Origin: Pseudomonas sp. ICMP22404 | GTDB taxonomy: Bacteria; Pseudomonadota; Gammaproteobacteria; Pseudomonadales; Pseudomonadaceae | Assembly (NCBI RefSeq): GCF_006227205.1 | Contig: NZ_VCNG01000007.1 | Span: 124,001 to 188,000 of the forward strand | Direction of reading: 5' to 3' | DNA: 64,000 nucleotides | Part shown: piece by piece, positions 48,846-58,388 of the stretch | Numbering within the stretch: the first letter of the stretch is position 1 | How the letters are laid out: every line of letters starts with the position of its first letter | Notes under the pieces: model-generated | Database searches by the model: none | Seen by the model: only the letters and a program-made list of their open reading frames with translations | What the model was told of the DNA's origin: nothing | Position numbers and translations under genes: made by a program

Positions 48846-49433
48846 ATGACCACTGTCTCGACACTTAAGCAGTACTCGGTAAAAAGCTGGGCTGCTCTTG
48901 TAGCAATTGTTGGCTTGATGGCGGGGTTCCCCGCCATCTCAACCTGGTTGGACGACATGAGGGCTGACTACTACAAAAGCCATTTCATTGGACGTTGGAC
49001 CGAGGAGTTCAGCTATCTCGATGGCGGTGTTCAGTTCGAGTTCAAGGGCATGACCGAGTACTTCGCCAACAACCATTACAATCTGAACGGCGTGATCGCG
49101 CTGGTTGGAACAGAGCCTTCGAAACCCTATCGGTTCGAGTACAGTGTTAACGGCGCGGGTAGCTGGAATGCGGATAGCGAGTACCTTTCGTTCACATTGG
49201 AGCAAATGAAGACGTTGCCCAAGACGTATAGGGTGGACGGCAAAGAGATCTCGCCTTTGACGGTGGCGCAGTTTGTCGGCTCTAGCATGCCCAACCTCAG
49301 TGATATCTACCCGGCAGGGGCATCGGGGCAGGCGCGCATCAAGGAGGTGGAGAAGAACAGGATTGTTCTGGAACAAAGAGCCCTGGACGGCAGGCCATTC
49401 ATCGTGACCACCCGCCGTCAGGTCGCGCCCTAG
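48846..49433 (+). CDS. Hypothetical membrane-anchored protein
   Basis: A 195-residue protein with a single N-terminal membrane helix (about 15-33, WAALVAIVGLMAGFPAIS) and a soluble domain. The run HFIGRWTEEFSYLDGGVQFE and later strands look like a small beta-barrel or lipocalin-like fold (inference). TAGGAGC precedes the ATG. It follows the lipoprotein gene by 53 bases, probably in the same transcript. Function unknown. Confidence 0.78.
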   Translation: MTTVSTLKQYSVKSWAALVAIVGLMAGFPAISTWLDDMRADYYKSHFIGRWTEEFSYLDGGVQFEFKGMTEYFANNHYNLNGVIALVGTEPSKPYRFEYSVNGAGSWNADSEYLSFTLEQMKTLPKTYRVDGKEISPLTVAQFVGSSMPNLSDIYPAGASGQARIKEVEKNRIVLEQRALDGRPFIVTTRRQVAP

Positions 49434-49647
49434 AGCTCACATCGCCTTGCGCCTTTGCCTACAACTACGCCAGAATCCGCCGGCTTGTGCGCCTGGGGTG
49501 GTGTCGGTAGTTTGGACCTGTCATTGATGGTCAGTGATCGGGTTTAGCAGCTCGCCGAGTTAAGTCGCACAACGCGTCATCAGACGGGAATCCCATTCCT
49601 GCACTTGATGGTGGCTGTGCGCAGGGCGTCCTCGGGCGCGCCGATTT

Positions 49648-49735
49648 CTTAACTCGTCGGTCTGCTAACCTGCGTACAGCCGCCTCCCACTTCGTTTAGC
49701 AGCGAGCGGGTCGTGGCCTCAACCAGAGAGTTAAG
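49648..49735 (+). promoter_or_regulatory. Structured 5' leader before the DUF6124 gene
   Basis: In the 305-base gap 49434-49738 the last 90 bases contain two nested inverted repeats: CTTAACTC (49648-49655) with GAGTTAAG (49728-49735), and inside it CTGCTAA (49662-49668) with TTAGCAG (49696-49702). The outer 3' arm contains the GAG that would serve as ribosome site for the ATG at 49739, so the structure could hide it. The first 200 bases of the gap show nothing else I can name. Confidence 0.5.
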
Positions 49736-49738
49736 ACC

Positions 49739-50104
49739 ATGGTCAAAATTACACCGAACCCTCCAGTTACAGATACGGACGAACCCACATCCCGTGCCCA
49801 GTCTGCCCGCAACAAAAAGCTCGACGACGCGGCCACCCGCGCGTTGGATTACTACCTGAAACCCAAGCCTAAGGGCGAAACGTCTGACAAGTCGGACTCC
49901 ATTTTTCGGATTGATCCGGGAGTTGATTCTGAGTGTTTGCTTGCGAATCTCAGTGAGAACCTGGCTTCGGCGAATGCCATGATCAGTGATTTGGCGTTTG
50001 ATTTGGATGGGTCAAGACGGCGTGTTGCGTTGGGGATTTTGCAGGTGATTGAGGTGAGTGAGCTGTTGGCGAATCGAGCGTTGGATATTGTTGAGGTGAG
50101 GTAG
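49739..50104 (+). CDS. DUF6124 family protein
   Basis: A 121-residue Pseudomonas-type protein. The N-terminal KITPNPPVTDTD, the middle KKLDDAATRALDYYLKPKP and the C-terminal DSECLLANLSENLASANAMI plus ISDLAFDLDGSRRRVALGIL match DUF6124 proteins, which are small, soluble, of unknown function and often present in several copies per genome. It is a single gene with a structured leader and a terminator. Position just left of the AT-rich island makes it the last gene of core-like composition before it. Confidence 0.87.
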   Translation: MVKITPNPPVTDTDEPTSRAQSARNKKLDDAATRALDYYLKPKPKGETSDKSDSIFRIDPGVDSECLLANLSENLASANAMISDLAFDLDGSRRRVALGILQVIEVSELLANRALDIVEVR

Positions 50105-50132
50105 GGCGGAGGAGCTGCGCCGCCCAGGTTGG

Positions 50133-50161
50133 AAAAAGGTCTTGCTTGGCAAGGCCTTTTT
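50133..50161 (+). terminator. Terminator of DUF6124 gene
   Basis: AAAAAGGTCTTGC pairs with GCAAGGCCTTTTT around a TTG loop, ending in a T run, 28 bases after the stop. Confidence 0.9.
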
Positions 50162-50555
50162 TGTGCCCGAGGGAGACCCTATTACGCCTTATGAATCAGA
50201 GCTGTGAGAGCTCTTGAAGAAATAGGGATACAAGCAGGGATAGAAAAAGCTGTTGGCTGCTTCATAGGCTTTAACCTCTTTCCTTTATAAGCGCCCCTCC
50301 TTAGCACGTCGCGCCCCGTGAGCCGAAAGGCGCTCGAACGGAAGCGGATTGACAAAATCACCGGCAAGACCAATTCTTTGAGGCAAAACGCCATTATGAG
50401 GCCATCCTTTGCTTCCTCTGCTGAAATGAATCGGATACAGTCATTCTCAAAATATCGATTAGTGACACTTATCGACTACAAATTTTGGTGTTTTGAATGG
50501 TTTTGTAGAGTCTAATTTAACCTAAATCTCTCGAGCTAGGGGAAAGGGAAGTTCC
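50162..50555. other. Intergenic left border of the AT-rich island
   Basis: From the terminator to the ATG at 50556 the sequence shifts from GC-rich to AT-rich. Short open frames on both strands (for example 50182-50394 minus and 50318-50515 plus) have no recognisable product or ribosome site and I do not call them. GGGGAAAGGGAAG just before 50556 is a good ribosome site. No integrase, transposase, tRNA or direct repeat was recognised. Confidence 0.6.
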
Positions 50556-53500
50556 ATGAGTAAGAATTCTCAGTCATTAAATTTAGTGAGCTTGCCGAAA
50601 GTTTTTGAAAGCAAGCCTGGTGAGATTGATGTTGCGCTTCTTAAAAGAATTTGCAATGTTTGGCCTAAGTCATCTAGTCATATACGGGCAATAATAGAAG
50701 GTTTTACGGGTGTAAAGCTTAACCCCAGAGAAGATACATATGTTCGTTTAAGTAAGCTTGTCTTTTGGTCGGAATTTAGAAAGTTCTGGGAGTTTGCAAG
50801 GAAGTCAGGCTTTCCAACCTTTGATAGGTTGGTTTTTGTTTACATTACGCAGAAGCATAAAAAACTGCACTTCGATGCACCCGAGTTGGCATCTTTTTAC
50901 GAGAAGAGAGCAAAAGAAAATAAGCGAGTTTTTCCTGTATTAGAAAATATCGGTGTGCTTACAGAACAAATGTGCGCGCCGTCAGTGGATAAGGTCACCG
51001 CAGCGTTATTTGCTTGGAGTATGTTCGAGTCTTGTCAGCTCCACTTGTTGGAAACCCCTGAGGAAAGTTCTCTTCAGAATCTTGAAGCAGCACTTCGCTC
51101 AAGATTGATCGAAGAGAAGGAGGCCGAGATATTAGAGCTTTTAGACGCTGGTAATTGGGAACTACCTTCAGAGAAGCAAAAGCAGAAAATCGTATCAACT
51201 GATGTTCCCGCTTTAAATGATCCGGTTTTTAACGGCGCTACGAAAGCAAAACAAACAGAAACAGTAAATGTATACGTCCATCCTTATCATCTTGAGCTAA
51301 GCTCTGATCTTCTTGAAGTTCGTGATGCTGTTAGCAAATTACGTGTCTTCAGTGAGGGGATAGCGCAGAAATCTAGTGCGTTGTTAGTCTCCAATAACAT
51401 GAAGTCGGTATTGGAGGGGATGCATGAAGCTGTGGAGTCAGCACATGGATTGCTGGAGATAGTTGAGCAGAAGCAGAACAATATAGTATCGATGCTTAAA
51501 GATCCGTTGAAGAACGGGTATGAAGCATTGGAGCTAACGGATAATTTATTTATACCAAAGCTAATTAGTTTGAGTGGGTTCAGTGAGTGGGCGGTCGCGG
51601 TTGAAAATCACGAAAAAGAAATTGCGCAACGGAAGGAAAAAATCGATCAGATTTTGAGTAAAAGCGCCTGCGCAATAAAGGAGCTTGTGTTATATAAAAG
51701 AGATTGGAACGCTATGCTATCCACCGATGAAATCCTGGATAGACTAGTGCGGTTCGCAGAAAATATCGAGAGCGGGATACGGTCAGAGCAGGAGCTTTTT
51801 AAGGCTGTCGAAGAGAACTATAAAAATATAGATTGGAATCCTCTGCTGGATGATTCACTCGTTAATGTTTGGCGGAAGCTTGGGCTTTATTTAATCCAGA
51901 AGAAATTCATAAACAACATTCTGGGAATCTGCGTTCGTAAGGAGTTCGGACTTCTAAGTGGAGAGTTTGTTGGATTAATAGTTTCCTCATTGAGGGATCA
52001 GGAGGGCGCTACTGTATCGGGTATTATTTCCGTAGCAGCGTGGTTGACATTAGGCCAGAAAGAAGAAGTTGCTAAGCAAAACGAAAAGTGCGTGCCAGTG
52101 ATGGCTTTAGCTCAGCTTCAGGCCTACTTAAATAGCGGTGGCGTAAATAATATCGATCGTTACTCTTATTGGAGTGCCTATCCACTACACGATGTTGTGA
52201 GCAACCCATTAACTCTTTTTGATGAGTTTTTCGCTGCGCTCTACATATGTACCGTTGAGTATGGTTCTGAAGTTGATGTTCGGTTCTTAACGCAGTATGT
52301 AGCGAAGGCTGTAATAAGAAATGGTGAGAAGCAGAGCAGTTCGAGTGTCGAGTTCGAAATGCGCAACAGGCTGTTTTCTATATTGGAACAGCATCGTAAA
52401 GGTGGAAGTAATACTTATGCTCATATCTGGAATCTGGCTTATAGTGAACTTTTTGCACCTTTATACGAGGTCGCTGAAAAGCGTGGGCTATCGGAATTTG
52501 TTATGGAGTATAAAAAATTCATTGACGATTTTGAAATCGAGAATCACTTGGCAGGATGGAAGCAAGAGATTCCCGAGCATTTAAAGAAGCGCTCCGAGTA
52601 CGATAAGTTTATTCGTAATCAGGTTGGTATAAAGATTTTCGAAATTAATGATTGGGTGGGACTCTATCTGATCTCAATCTCAAAAGCTGCATATAGTGAA
52701 AAGCCAAAACACGAAGGCTTATTGAATAAGATATGTAAGGTTCTCGAGTCTCCCGATTCAGACGTTGCAATGTTAAAAGCATGGCTTCTCCAGTTGCACG
52801 AGAAAAGGGATTGCTTTCAGCATGCGTGTTTTGAGAAAAACCTAGATGGTGCTCTAGATGCTATTTATGAAAGTGATGATGTCAGTGCATTTTTTCCTCG
52901 TGCTTTCTCGAAAAGGCTTGAACATAAAAGTGTAATTCACAGTGATATTGTAGCTGATATTATTATATCGGAGGCTGGGTTTAATACTCACTCACAGCTG
53001 AGTAAGATCTACGCTGAACGGCAAATGTTTGAGGCTTTTTCTGCGCTTACAAGTGAATCCGATGAAGAGGTCCTTCCGAGTATCGAAAGGATTGTAGAGA
53101 AGGATCTTGAAGAGCTTGAGGTCGTCCAGCAATCAAAAATCAATTCCTTAAAAAAACGTGTTGACGCTTTGGGTGCGCTGAATCATGAGCTCGTAAACAG
53201 TTTAGATCGCGCGCAGGAATTGTTAATTGCTCATAAGTGGAAAAAACTCGAACGAGAACTGGTAGAAGTTGATCAATATCTTTCGTTGGAGGAAAGTGAG
53301 GTTCTCGAGTCGAGAGAACGTAACGATTTGACTTCGAAAATTAAAGCTTTAGGCGGAATAGCAAGTATTAATGATAGTGCGTCGGTGCTGAGAGGGAAGT
53401 TAAACGTAATCTTGGAGGAGATCAAGCCCCGTCGATCTCATGTTGAGAAAATCAGCAAGTTGTCATTGGTTCGCAATTTGGATGAGGGAGTGCTTGGCGC

Positions 53501-56429
53501 GGTTGAAAGTTGTATCATAGAGTTAGATACTAGGCTTCCCTACCCTGATGCCCAAACTTCAGAACTTCTCGCGTATTATTTTCAACAAGCCGTTGATCCG
53601 CTTTCACTTGAGCTCAATAGGATCAAAACATTATTACCATCTTATGGAAGAAAGTTAAAACTTCTGACGCTGACTTTTTTACATAATATTGTTGTCGACA
53701 AGAAATGTTTGGATGAACATTCGAGTCTAGTGCTCGCATTGATTGATACGGCCGAAATGTGGAAGGACTTAGGTTCTTTAGGTGAGAGCTGTGTCGACAC
53801 AATATTATCCGTTTTCGAATCCAAAGGACTGGACACGAAGTTAGAGCTGGACGCAGAGATTCTGCCATCAGCACCTGAGCTAACTGAAAAAGTCAGTGCT
53901 CCGAGTAAAGAGCGTAATACCTCTGCTGATGAAAGATTTAATGCTGGTCTCGATCATTTGGTTAACAAAGCGAAGCTATTATCTGGTGGAAAAAGTGTTG
54001 TTAAGTATCCCGATGAATCGATTTCAAGTCTGATTGAATCCAAACAATGGCTCGAAGTTAGCTCTGACGCGCTCAGAGGAGTTCTTGGAGGTCATACCGA
54101 ACACTCGGCTAACTGGCTTGAATCATTGACTGATTGGAGTGTCAGTCAAATTCTCCATGATCGACTTTCTTTCAACGTTGCCGAGTATTCGGCATGCCTC
54201 TATCTCATCAATACCGTAAAAAACTCCTCTGTAGCTAAGGCAATTACTCCGTCGAAAAATATGAAGGGTATGATCGGCGAAATCGCTTGCGAATTTGTTA
54301 TACGGCTGCTTGAGGAAGTTTCGGAAGGGGATAGGGCAGATAGCAAGGCGACCTTGGCCGAAAGGATCCAATCTGTCTCTAGCGCTGTTGATTTGATATC
54401 GCAGTTTTCAGCGGAGTTTACTGCTGCGTTCACTGTAAAAGGTAACGGTGATAGCGTTGTGATGCGATCCCTTTGGGATTATTTCTCAGGCGACGCGCGA
54501 CAAGCAGAAGCTCGTGCAGCATTTATGAATATTGCCTGGCGACTACACTGTCCAGCGGTCACTGCTGCTTGCTTGTCTTATTCTCCAATTGATATGGAGC
54601 GAAGAAGATCGCTGGCGCTTGCTGACATCGCCAACAGAGCGCTTGTCGATGGTAAACATGAGCTGCTGCAAGGCTTTGTAGACCTGCGTAAAAGTATCCA
54701 AGCTAAACCATTCCAGCTATTTGTTGAGATGGTTATGAGGCAAGCGCCAATTCATACAGAGAATCAAGCGCAGTTGTCTATGGCGGGCAATGTTGAATTC
54801 GTTAGTGGGGGCGTTTTACGGGGTATTCTAAATATCATCCCTCGGAAAGTGGATTGCCCAGATCTAATAAGCATTCTTTTGAGTCCTACAGCTCCGATTA
54901 GATTCAAGGGCGGTGACTTAAGGCTAGAGTTGATAGGACCATTTTTTTTCGAGGCATCTCGTCCTGTTGAGTTTGAACAGCTTGATGAAAATGCAGAACA
55001 GTTTCGGATCGAGGTAGATTGCGAATCTACGTCAATTACTGGTAGTCGCGCTAAATTTAGTCAAGTCCTTGAATTTAAAATAGCTGGGCGTGAAATATTT
55101 GAGCCTTTAGCGCCCGACTTTATTGACGATGCATTTGACAGCTTCCCTGAGCAACAGATGCGCTATGAGGATTACGTACCTAGGGCGGCGGATGAACAAA
55201 AAATCGAGAAAGCCCTATTCAACAGTAAAGTAGTTCGAAGCCTCTGGATATCGAGTCCCCGCAGGTCTGGAAAGACCTCAATGCTGTACAGGATCTTAGA
55301 CTCATTTTCCCATAAAGTTGGCCGAGATAATTTCGTCATCTACCTTACGATTGACGAAAGTTTTCTGACGGGAATCGACTTCAATAAGTGGATATGGAAG
55401 CGCCTTTGCAGCATTCTCGCAAACAAAGAACTGCGCGACCTATTTAGTGATTTTGACGCGATGGGTAAAGGCCTTTCCTTTGATGCTGATGCTGGAACGT
55501 TTATCGGACAGTTGTCGGATTTGCTGATGGAGCACGGTCCACAGGGCAATCGGGTTATATTTCTCATCGACGAAATTGACCGCTTTGCTGCAATGTTTTT
55601 TGAGGGCGGTAGTAGAAAGAAATTAGCGACTGATATTCTTTGGCAGATACGTCATTTTATCGCAGAGCGCAGGGATATTGGCATTGTCTTTGCAGGCTCT
55701 TCGGCCGCCAGAGAGGTCTTCATCAGTAATCCCGAATCGCCTTTTTTTAATAGTATTGAGCACCTAGAGCTATCGCCGTTTTCGACTCGCACGAAACAGC
55801 AAGAAGTTAGCAGTAGACAGATTATTGAACCAGGGCAAATCCGTTATCGTCATGTGATCTCTAGGGAAAGTCTAGAGCATCTAGTTTGGGTGTGCTCAGG
55901 CATTCCTTACTACATGAAGCTCGTAGCTGGAGCTACTTATGCAGTAGCAACTCAATCACACATTCTTGTTTCTGATGTGAACGCAGGACTTCGGGCGCTT
56001 TTGTCAAAGAATACCGGTATATCTAAGCTCGATGATATGGGGGGAGACCCAGGCGCGGATGATCTAAGAACAACGGTAACGCTTGAGCGAAACAGCGACG
56101 GCGTATTGGTTAGAGCTGTACTTTATGCTGTTGCAGATCTGCATAGCCCTATAAGCGGACATAGGGTGTTGAGAGGTCGAGTAAGTTCGAAGGAAAGCAA
56201 GCTTTCCCAACATTATCGACTTCCAAAAGAAATGATTGAACGAGGAATTGAGATTTGCCTAAAACTGGGTCTTCTTAAGCTCGCTGCGTCCGAATCCTCA
56301 CAGGAACTCTTCTTTGCAATCCCAATTCTGGGCGAATCCTTAAGAAATTCTTCAGCTCGACACTGGGCGTTGGTTGATCATGAGTTAAGCGCGATATCGG
56401 CAAACGTATTGGAAGGAACCAAACAATGA
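50556..56429 (+). CDS. Giant protein with C-terminal P-loop (STAND/AAA-like) ATPase
   Basis: A 1957-residue soluble protein, AT-rich and unlike the surrounding genes in codon use. Residues 1-1450 are mostly helical with coiled-coil stretches (about 290-400 and 845-950, for example SLKKRVDALGALNHEL) and no domain I can name. Residues about 1440-1520 look like a beta-sandwich (RLELIGPFFFEAS, LEFKIAGREIFEPL). The ATPase follows: Walker A SSPRRSGKTS (Lys1573, Thr1574), Walker B VIFLIDEIDR (Asp1672, Glu1673), a sensor-like IGIVFAGSSAARE, and a winged-helix-like C-terminus (KLSQHYRLPKEMIERGIEIC). The ATPase resembles archaeal-type/STAND NTPases. Its stop overlaps the next gene (ATGA). No nuclease or TIR domain is visible. 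Defence function is inferred. Confidence 0.85.
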   Translation: MSKNSQSLNLVSLPKVFESKPGEIDVALLKRICNVWPKSSSHIRAIIEGFTGVKLNPREDTYVRLSKLVFWSEFRKFWEFARKSGFPTFDRLVFVYITQKHKKLHFDAPELASFYEKRAKENKRVFPVLENIGVLTEQMCAPSVDKVTAALFAWSMFESCQLHLLETPEESSLQNLEAALRSRLIEEKEAEILELLDAGNWELPSEKQKQKIVSTDVPALNDPVFNGATKAKQTETVNVYVHPYHLELSSDLLEVRDAVSKLRVFSEGIAQKSSALLVSNNMKSVLEGMHEAVESAHGLLEIVEQKQNNIVSMLKDPLKNGYEALELTDNLFIPKLISLSGFSEWAVAVENHEKEIAQRKEKIDQILSKSACAIKELVLYKRDWNAMLSTDEILDRLVRFAENIESGIRSEQELFKAVEENYKNIDWNPLLDDSLVNVWRKLGLYLIQKKFINNILGICVRKEFGLLSGEFVGLIVSSLRDQEGATVSGIISVAAWLTLGQKEEVAKQNEKCVPVMALAQLQAYLNSGGVNNIDRYSYWSAYPLHDVVSNPLTLFDEFFAALYICTVEYGSEVDVRFLTQYVAKAVIRNGEKQSSSSVEFEMRNRLFSILEQHRKGGSNTYAHIWNLAYSELFAPLYEVAEKRGLSEFVMEYKKFIDDFEIENHLAGWKQEIPEHLKKRSEYDKFIRNQVGIKIFEINDWVGLYLISISKAAYSEKPKHEGLLNKICKVLESPDSDVAMLKAWLLQLHEKRDCFQHACFEKNLDGALDAIYESDDVSAFFPRAFSKRLEHKSVIHSDIVADIIISEAGFNTHSQLSKIYAERQMFEAFSALTSESDEEVLPSIERIVEKDLEELEVVQQSKINSLKKRVDALGALNHELVNSLDRAQELLIAHKWKKLERELVEVDQYLSLEESEVLESRERNDLTSKIKALGGIASINDSASVLRGKLNVILEEIKPRRSHVEKISKLSLVRNLDEGVLGAVESCIIELDTRLPYPDAQTSELLAYYFQQAVDPLSLELNRIKTLLPSYGRKLKLLTLTFLHNIVVDKKCLDEHSSLVLALIDTAEMWKDLGSLGESCVDTILSVFESKGLDTKLELDAEILPSAPELTEKVSAPSKERNTSADERFNAGLDHLVNKAKLLSGGKSVVKYPDESISSLIESKQWLEVSSDALRGVLGGHTEHSANWLESLTDWSVSQILHDRLSFNVAEYSACLYLINTVKNSSVAKAITPSKNMKGMIGEIACEFVIRLLEEVSEGDRADSKATLAERIQSVSSAVDLISQFSAEFTAAFTVKGNGDSVVMRSLWDYFSGDARQAEARAAFMNIAWRLHCPAVTAACLSYSPIDMERRRSLALADIANRALVDGKHELLQGFVDLRKSIQAKPFQLFVEMVMRQAPIHTENQAQLSMAGNVEFVSGGVLRGILNIIPRKVDCPDLISILLSPTAPIRFKGGDLRLELIGPFFFEASRPVEFEQLDENAEQFRIEVDCESTSITGSRAKFSQVLEFKIAGREIFEPLAPDFIDDAFDSFPEQQMRYEDYVPRAADEQKIEKALFNSKVVRSLWISSPRRSGKTSMLYRILDSFSHKVGRDNFVIYLTIDESFLTGIDFNKWIWKRLCSILANKELRDLFSDFDAMGKGLSFDADAGTFIGQLSDLLMEHGPQGNRVIFLIDEIDRFAAMFFEGGSRKKLATDILWQIRHFIAERRDIGIVFAGSSAAREVFISNPESPFFNSIEHLELSPFSTRTKQQEVSSRQIIEPGQIRYRHVISRESLEHLVWVCSGIPYYMKLVAGATYAVATQSHILVSDVNAGLRALLSKNTGISKLDDMGGDPGADDLRTTVTLERNSDGVLVRAVLYAVADLHSPISGHRVLRGRVSSKESKLSQHYRLPKEMIERGIEICLKLGLLKLAASESSQELFFAIPILGESLRNSSARHWALVDHELSAISANVLEGTKQ

Positions 56430-58297
56430 AGCTCCCCGGAACGCATATTATGTTGTGCAAGGAAATAGTTGAATCTTGGCTGAAAAAGCGGAGCAACTAC
56501 ATTGTGGTTTCGCCTCCGATGTGCGCATCGCGCCATTTTTTTAAGCACCTCTCTCACGATGAGGTTATCTATTCTTATATAGGTTCTAGTCTCCACTCGT
56601 TATGCATCGCAAAGATGGATACGGAGGACTTTCGTAGTGAGATAGTCTTTGCTCATAAGGTTGCGCAAAAGTGGGGTGTGGTTGAGTCTATAAATTTTTC
56701 AGAAAGTGATCCCGTTACCCTCTTAAATGCAGCTACTATTGCAGTAAAAGAACGCAATAAAATTCCTATTATTATAATTCATAGGTTTCATGAGGCTCTT
56801 GAGAATCTTGGTGAAAGTATCGGGACGGTACTGAGGAATCTAGAGCACGATATGGGACTTAAGACTGTAGTGGAGTTGCCTATTTCGCTTCCAATTCTTC
56901 GCGAACGATGGGAGTTGGCGAATAAAACTAAATCACCTTTTCTCGCCTCCGACTGGGGGCAAGGGCACCGCAGCAAGTGCCTCAAGGGCTTAAATGAACA
57001 TGAAGTTGCCGCTGTGCTTGTTGAGCACGGGGTTAATGCTGAATTTGCGCTGGATGTTCAGCGCATTACTGGTGGGTTAGCTGAAATAGTTAACGATCTG
57101 GTCGAGGACTTAACTCGTATGAATCGGGGGGGGCTCGAGCCTTACATTAGGAGCCGAGCAAGGGAGTTATGTGAGCGCCTCATTGACTGGCTTGACGCTT
57201 CCTCGGACAGTCATACTTACAAGAAGCTTGTTGCGAGGTCAGTTGCTAATAAGCTTGATAGCAAAGATGCAGCGACGTTACTTAGTCATGACTGGGGAGG
57301 TTTGATTCTAGGTAGGGATGGCTCCTTAATTTTCAAAATGTTGGGTTGGGAGTGTTTGGCGAGACTCTCGTCAGTGGTCGATAATCCTGCGGTATCGTCG
57401 TTAGATGAGCTTATTAATAGTCGTAATTATAATAAAGCGATAGAGCTTATAGGCCTCTATGAGGGCGCTGACGGGGTGGATGCCCCTGCGTGGGCTTTAA
57501 TGAGGAAAATAACCTCCGCGTGCAAAATTTTAGATAATATTTTTGGGAATGATGAGGATTGGCGCCACGCTAGGGACTTAATCACAGAGCTACAATTACT
57601 GGATCAGCAATCACGACTCGGTTTTGGTAGCTGTATTGAGTCACTAGTGCGCTGGTTGCCCTTGGCTGAATTGATGTGTGATTATTTCTTAAGGTCCAGA
57701 GTAGATAATAATCTTCGTTTTGAGCAGTACGTATGTGGTGAGATTGCGGTCAGAGGTTCGTTAGCGTTCTGGCAGCTGTTATATTTGCGTCTAGAAACAG
57801 CTAAAGATATGCCTGCATTCCAAGCCCTACAGTCCGTTATTACTCATCCTGAGTCGATGCTGCAAGTTTATGCTAGAGATAAATTGGATCTTTGTTTTTG
57901 GAAGGCAGAAAAATTATCTGATGAGGAAGTTAAGCAGATTTCAGAATTTGCCAAAATTCCTTTTCGCGCGCCCGCCAATAATGCTGTTTTGGGTTTTGCA
58001 GAGCTGATATATATAAGCTCTTCTCGCGAAGCGAAATTGCCACCGGAGCTAAGATTGGTATCCGGTTTTGACGAAATGCAAAAATTTTTGAAATCGTACG
58101 AGCTCCGAAAGCGGCAAGTGCATAGTACCTCTTTTGTAAGCTCAAATGATTGGATCAACTATTCAGAACTATGTAGTTCTATGTTGAGCAAACTCGCCAA
58201 GCTGTATGGGGAGAGCCCAAAAAACGTTATTTTACCGCCTGCGCAAACTCTTCTGTCTAGCGCGATAAATTCCTTGAAGGCGATTTCCAGAGCGTAG
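56426..58297 (+). CDS. ATPase-like partner with degenerate Walker motifs
   Basis: A 623-residue protein encoded in an ATGA overlap with the giant gene. Its first 250 residues have the order of an AAA/STAND ATPase: a strand and P-loop position (YIVVSPPMCASRHFF, residues 25-39) where the GK[ST] is missing, a Walker B-like strand PIIIIHRFHEALENLG (114-129) with His instead of Asp, a sensor-like strand LKTVVELPISLPILRERW, and a helical lid with LNEHEVAAVLVEHGVNAEFA and ITGGLAEIVNDLVEDL. The rest (about 250-623) is helical with no recognised domain. It is probably a non-hydrolysing partner of the giant ATPase. Same AT-rich composition as that gene. Confidence 0.82.
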   Translation: MKLPGTHIMLCKEIVESWLKKRSNYIVVSPPMCASRHFFKHLSHDEVIYSYIGSSLHSLCIAKMDTEDFRSEIVFAHKVAQKWGVVESINFSESDPVTLLNAATIAVKERNKIPIIIIHRFHEALENLGESIGTVLRNLEHDMGLKTVVELPISLPILRERWELANKTKSPFLASDWGQGHRSKCLKGLNEHEVAAVLVEHGVNAEFALDVQRITGGLAEIVNDLVEDLTRMNRGGLEPYIRSRARELCERLIDWLDASSDSHTYKKLVARSVANKLDSKDAATLLSHDWGGLILGRDGSLIFKMLGWECLARLSSVVDNPAVSSLDELINSRNYNKAIELIGLYEGADGVDAPAWALMRKITSACKILDNIFGNDEDWRHARDLITELQLLDQQSRLGFGSCIESLVRWLPLAELMCDYFLRSRVDNNLRFEQYVCGEIAVRGSLAFWQLLYLRLETAKDMPAFQALQSVITHPESMLQVYARDKLDLCFWKAEKLSDEEVKQISEFAKIPFRAPANNAVLGFAELIYISSSREAKLPPELRLVSGFDEMQKFLKSYELRKRQVHSTSFVSSNDWINYSELCSSMLSKLAKLYGESPKNVILPPAQTLLSSAINSLKAISRA

Positions 58298-58388
58298 GAA
58301 TAGCTGGTACTCGTACTCGAAAAAAGACGGACACGTTAGGAGAAAGTCTAGCTGGAGGAAAGTCGCTAGTCTGATAACCCCCGTGAAA

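Noticed and set aside
48846..49433. CBASS-type Cap15-like effector
   Set aside because: A membrane helix followed by a possible beta-barrel is superficially similar, but there is only one helix and no cyclase gene nearby.
50182..50515. Two short frames at the left border of the island (50182-50394 minus, 50318-50515 plus)
   Set aside because: No ribosome site, no recognised family, and they overlap each other on opposite strands.
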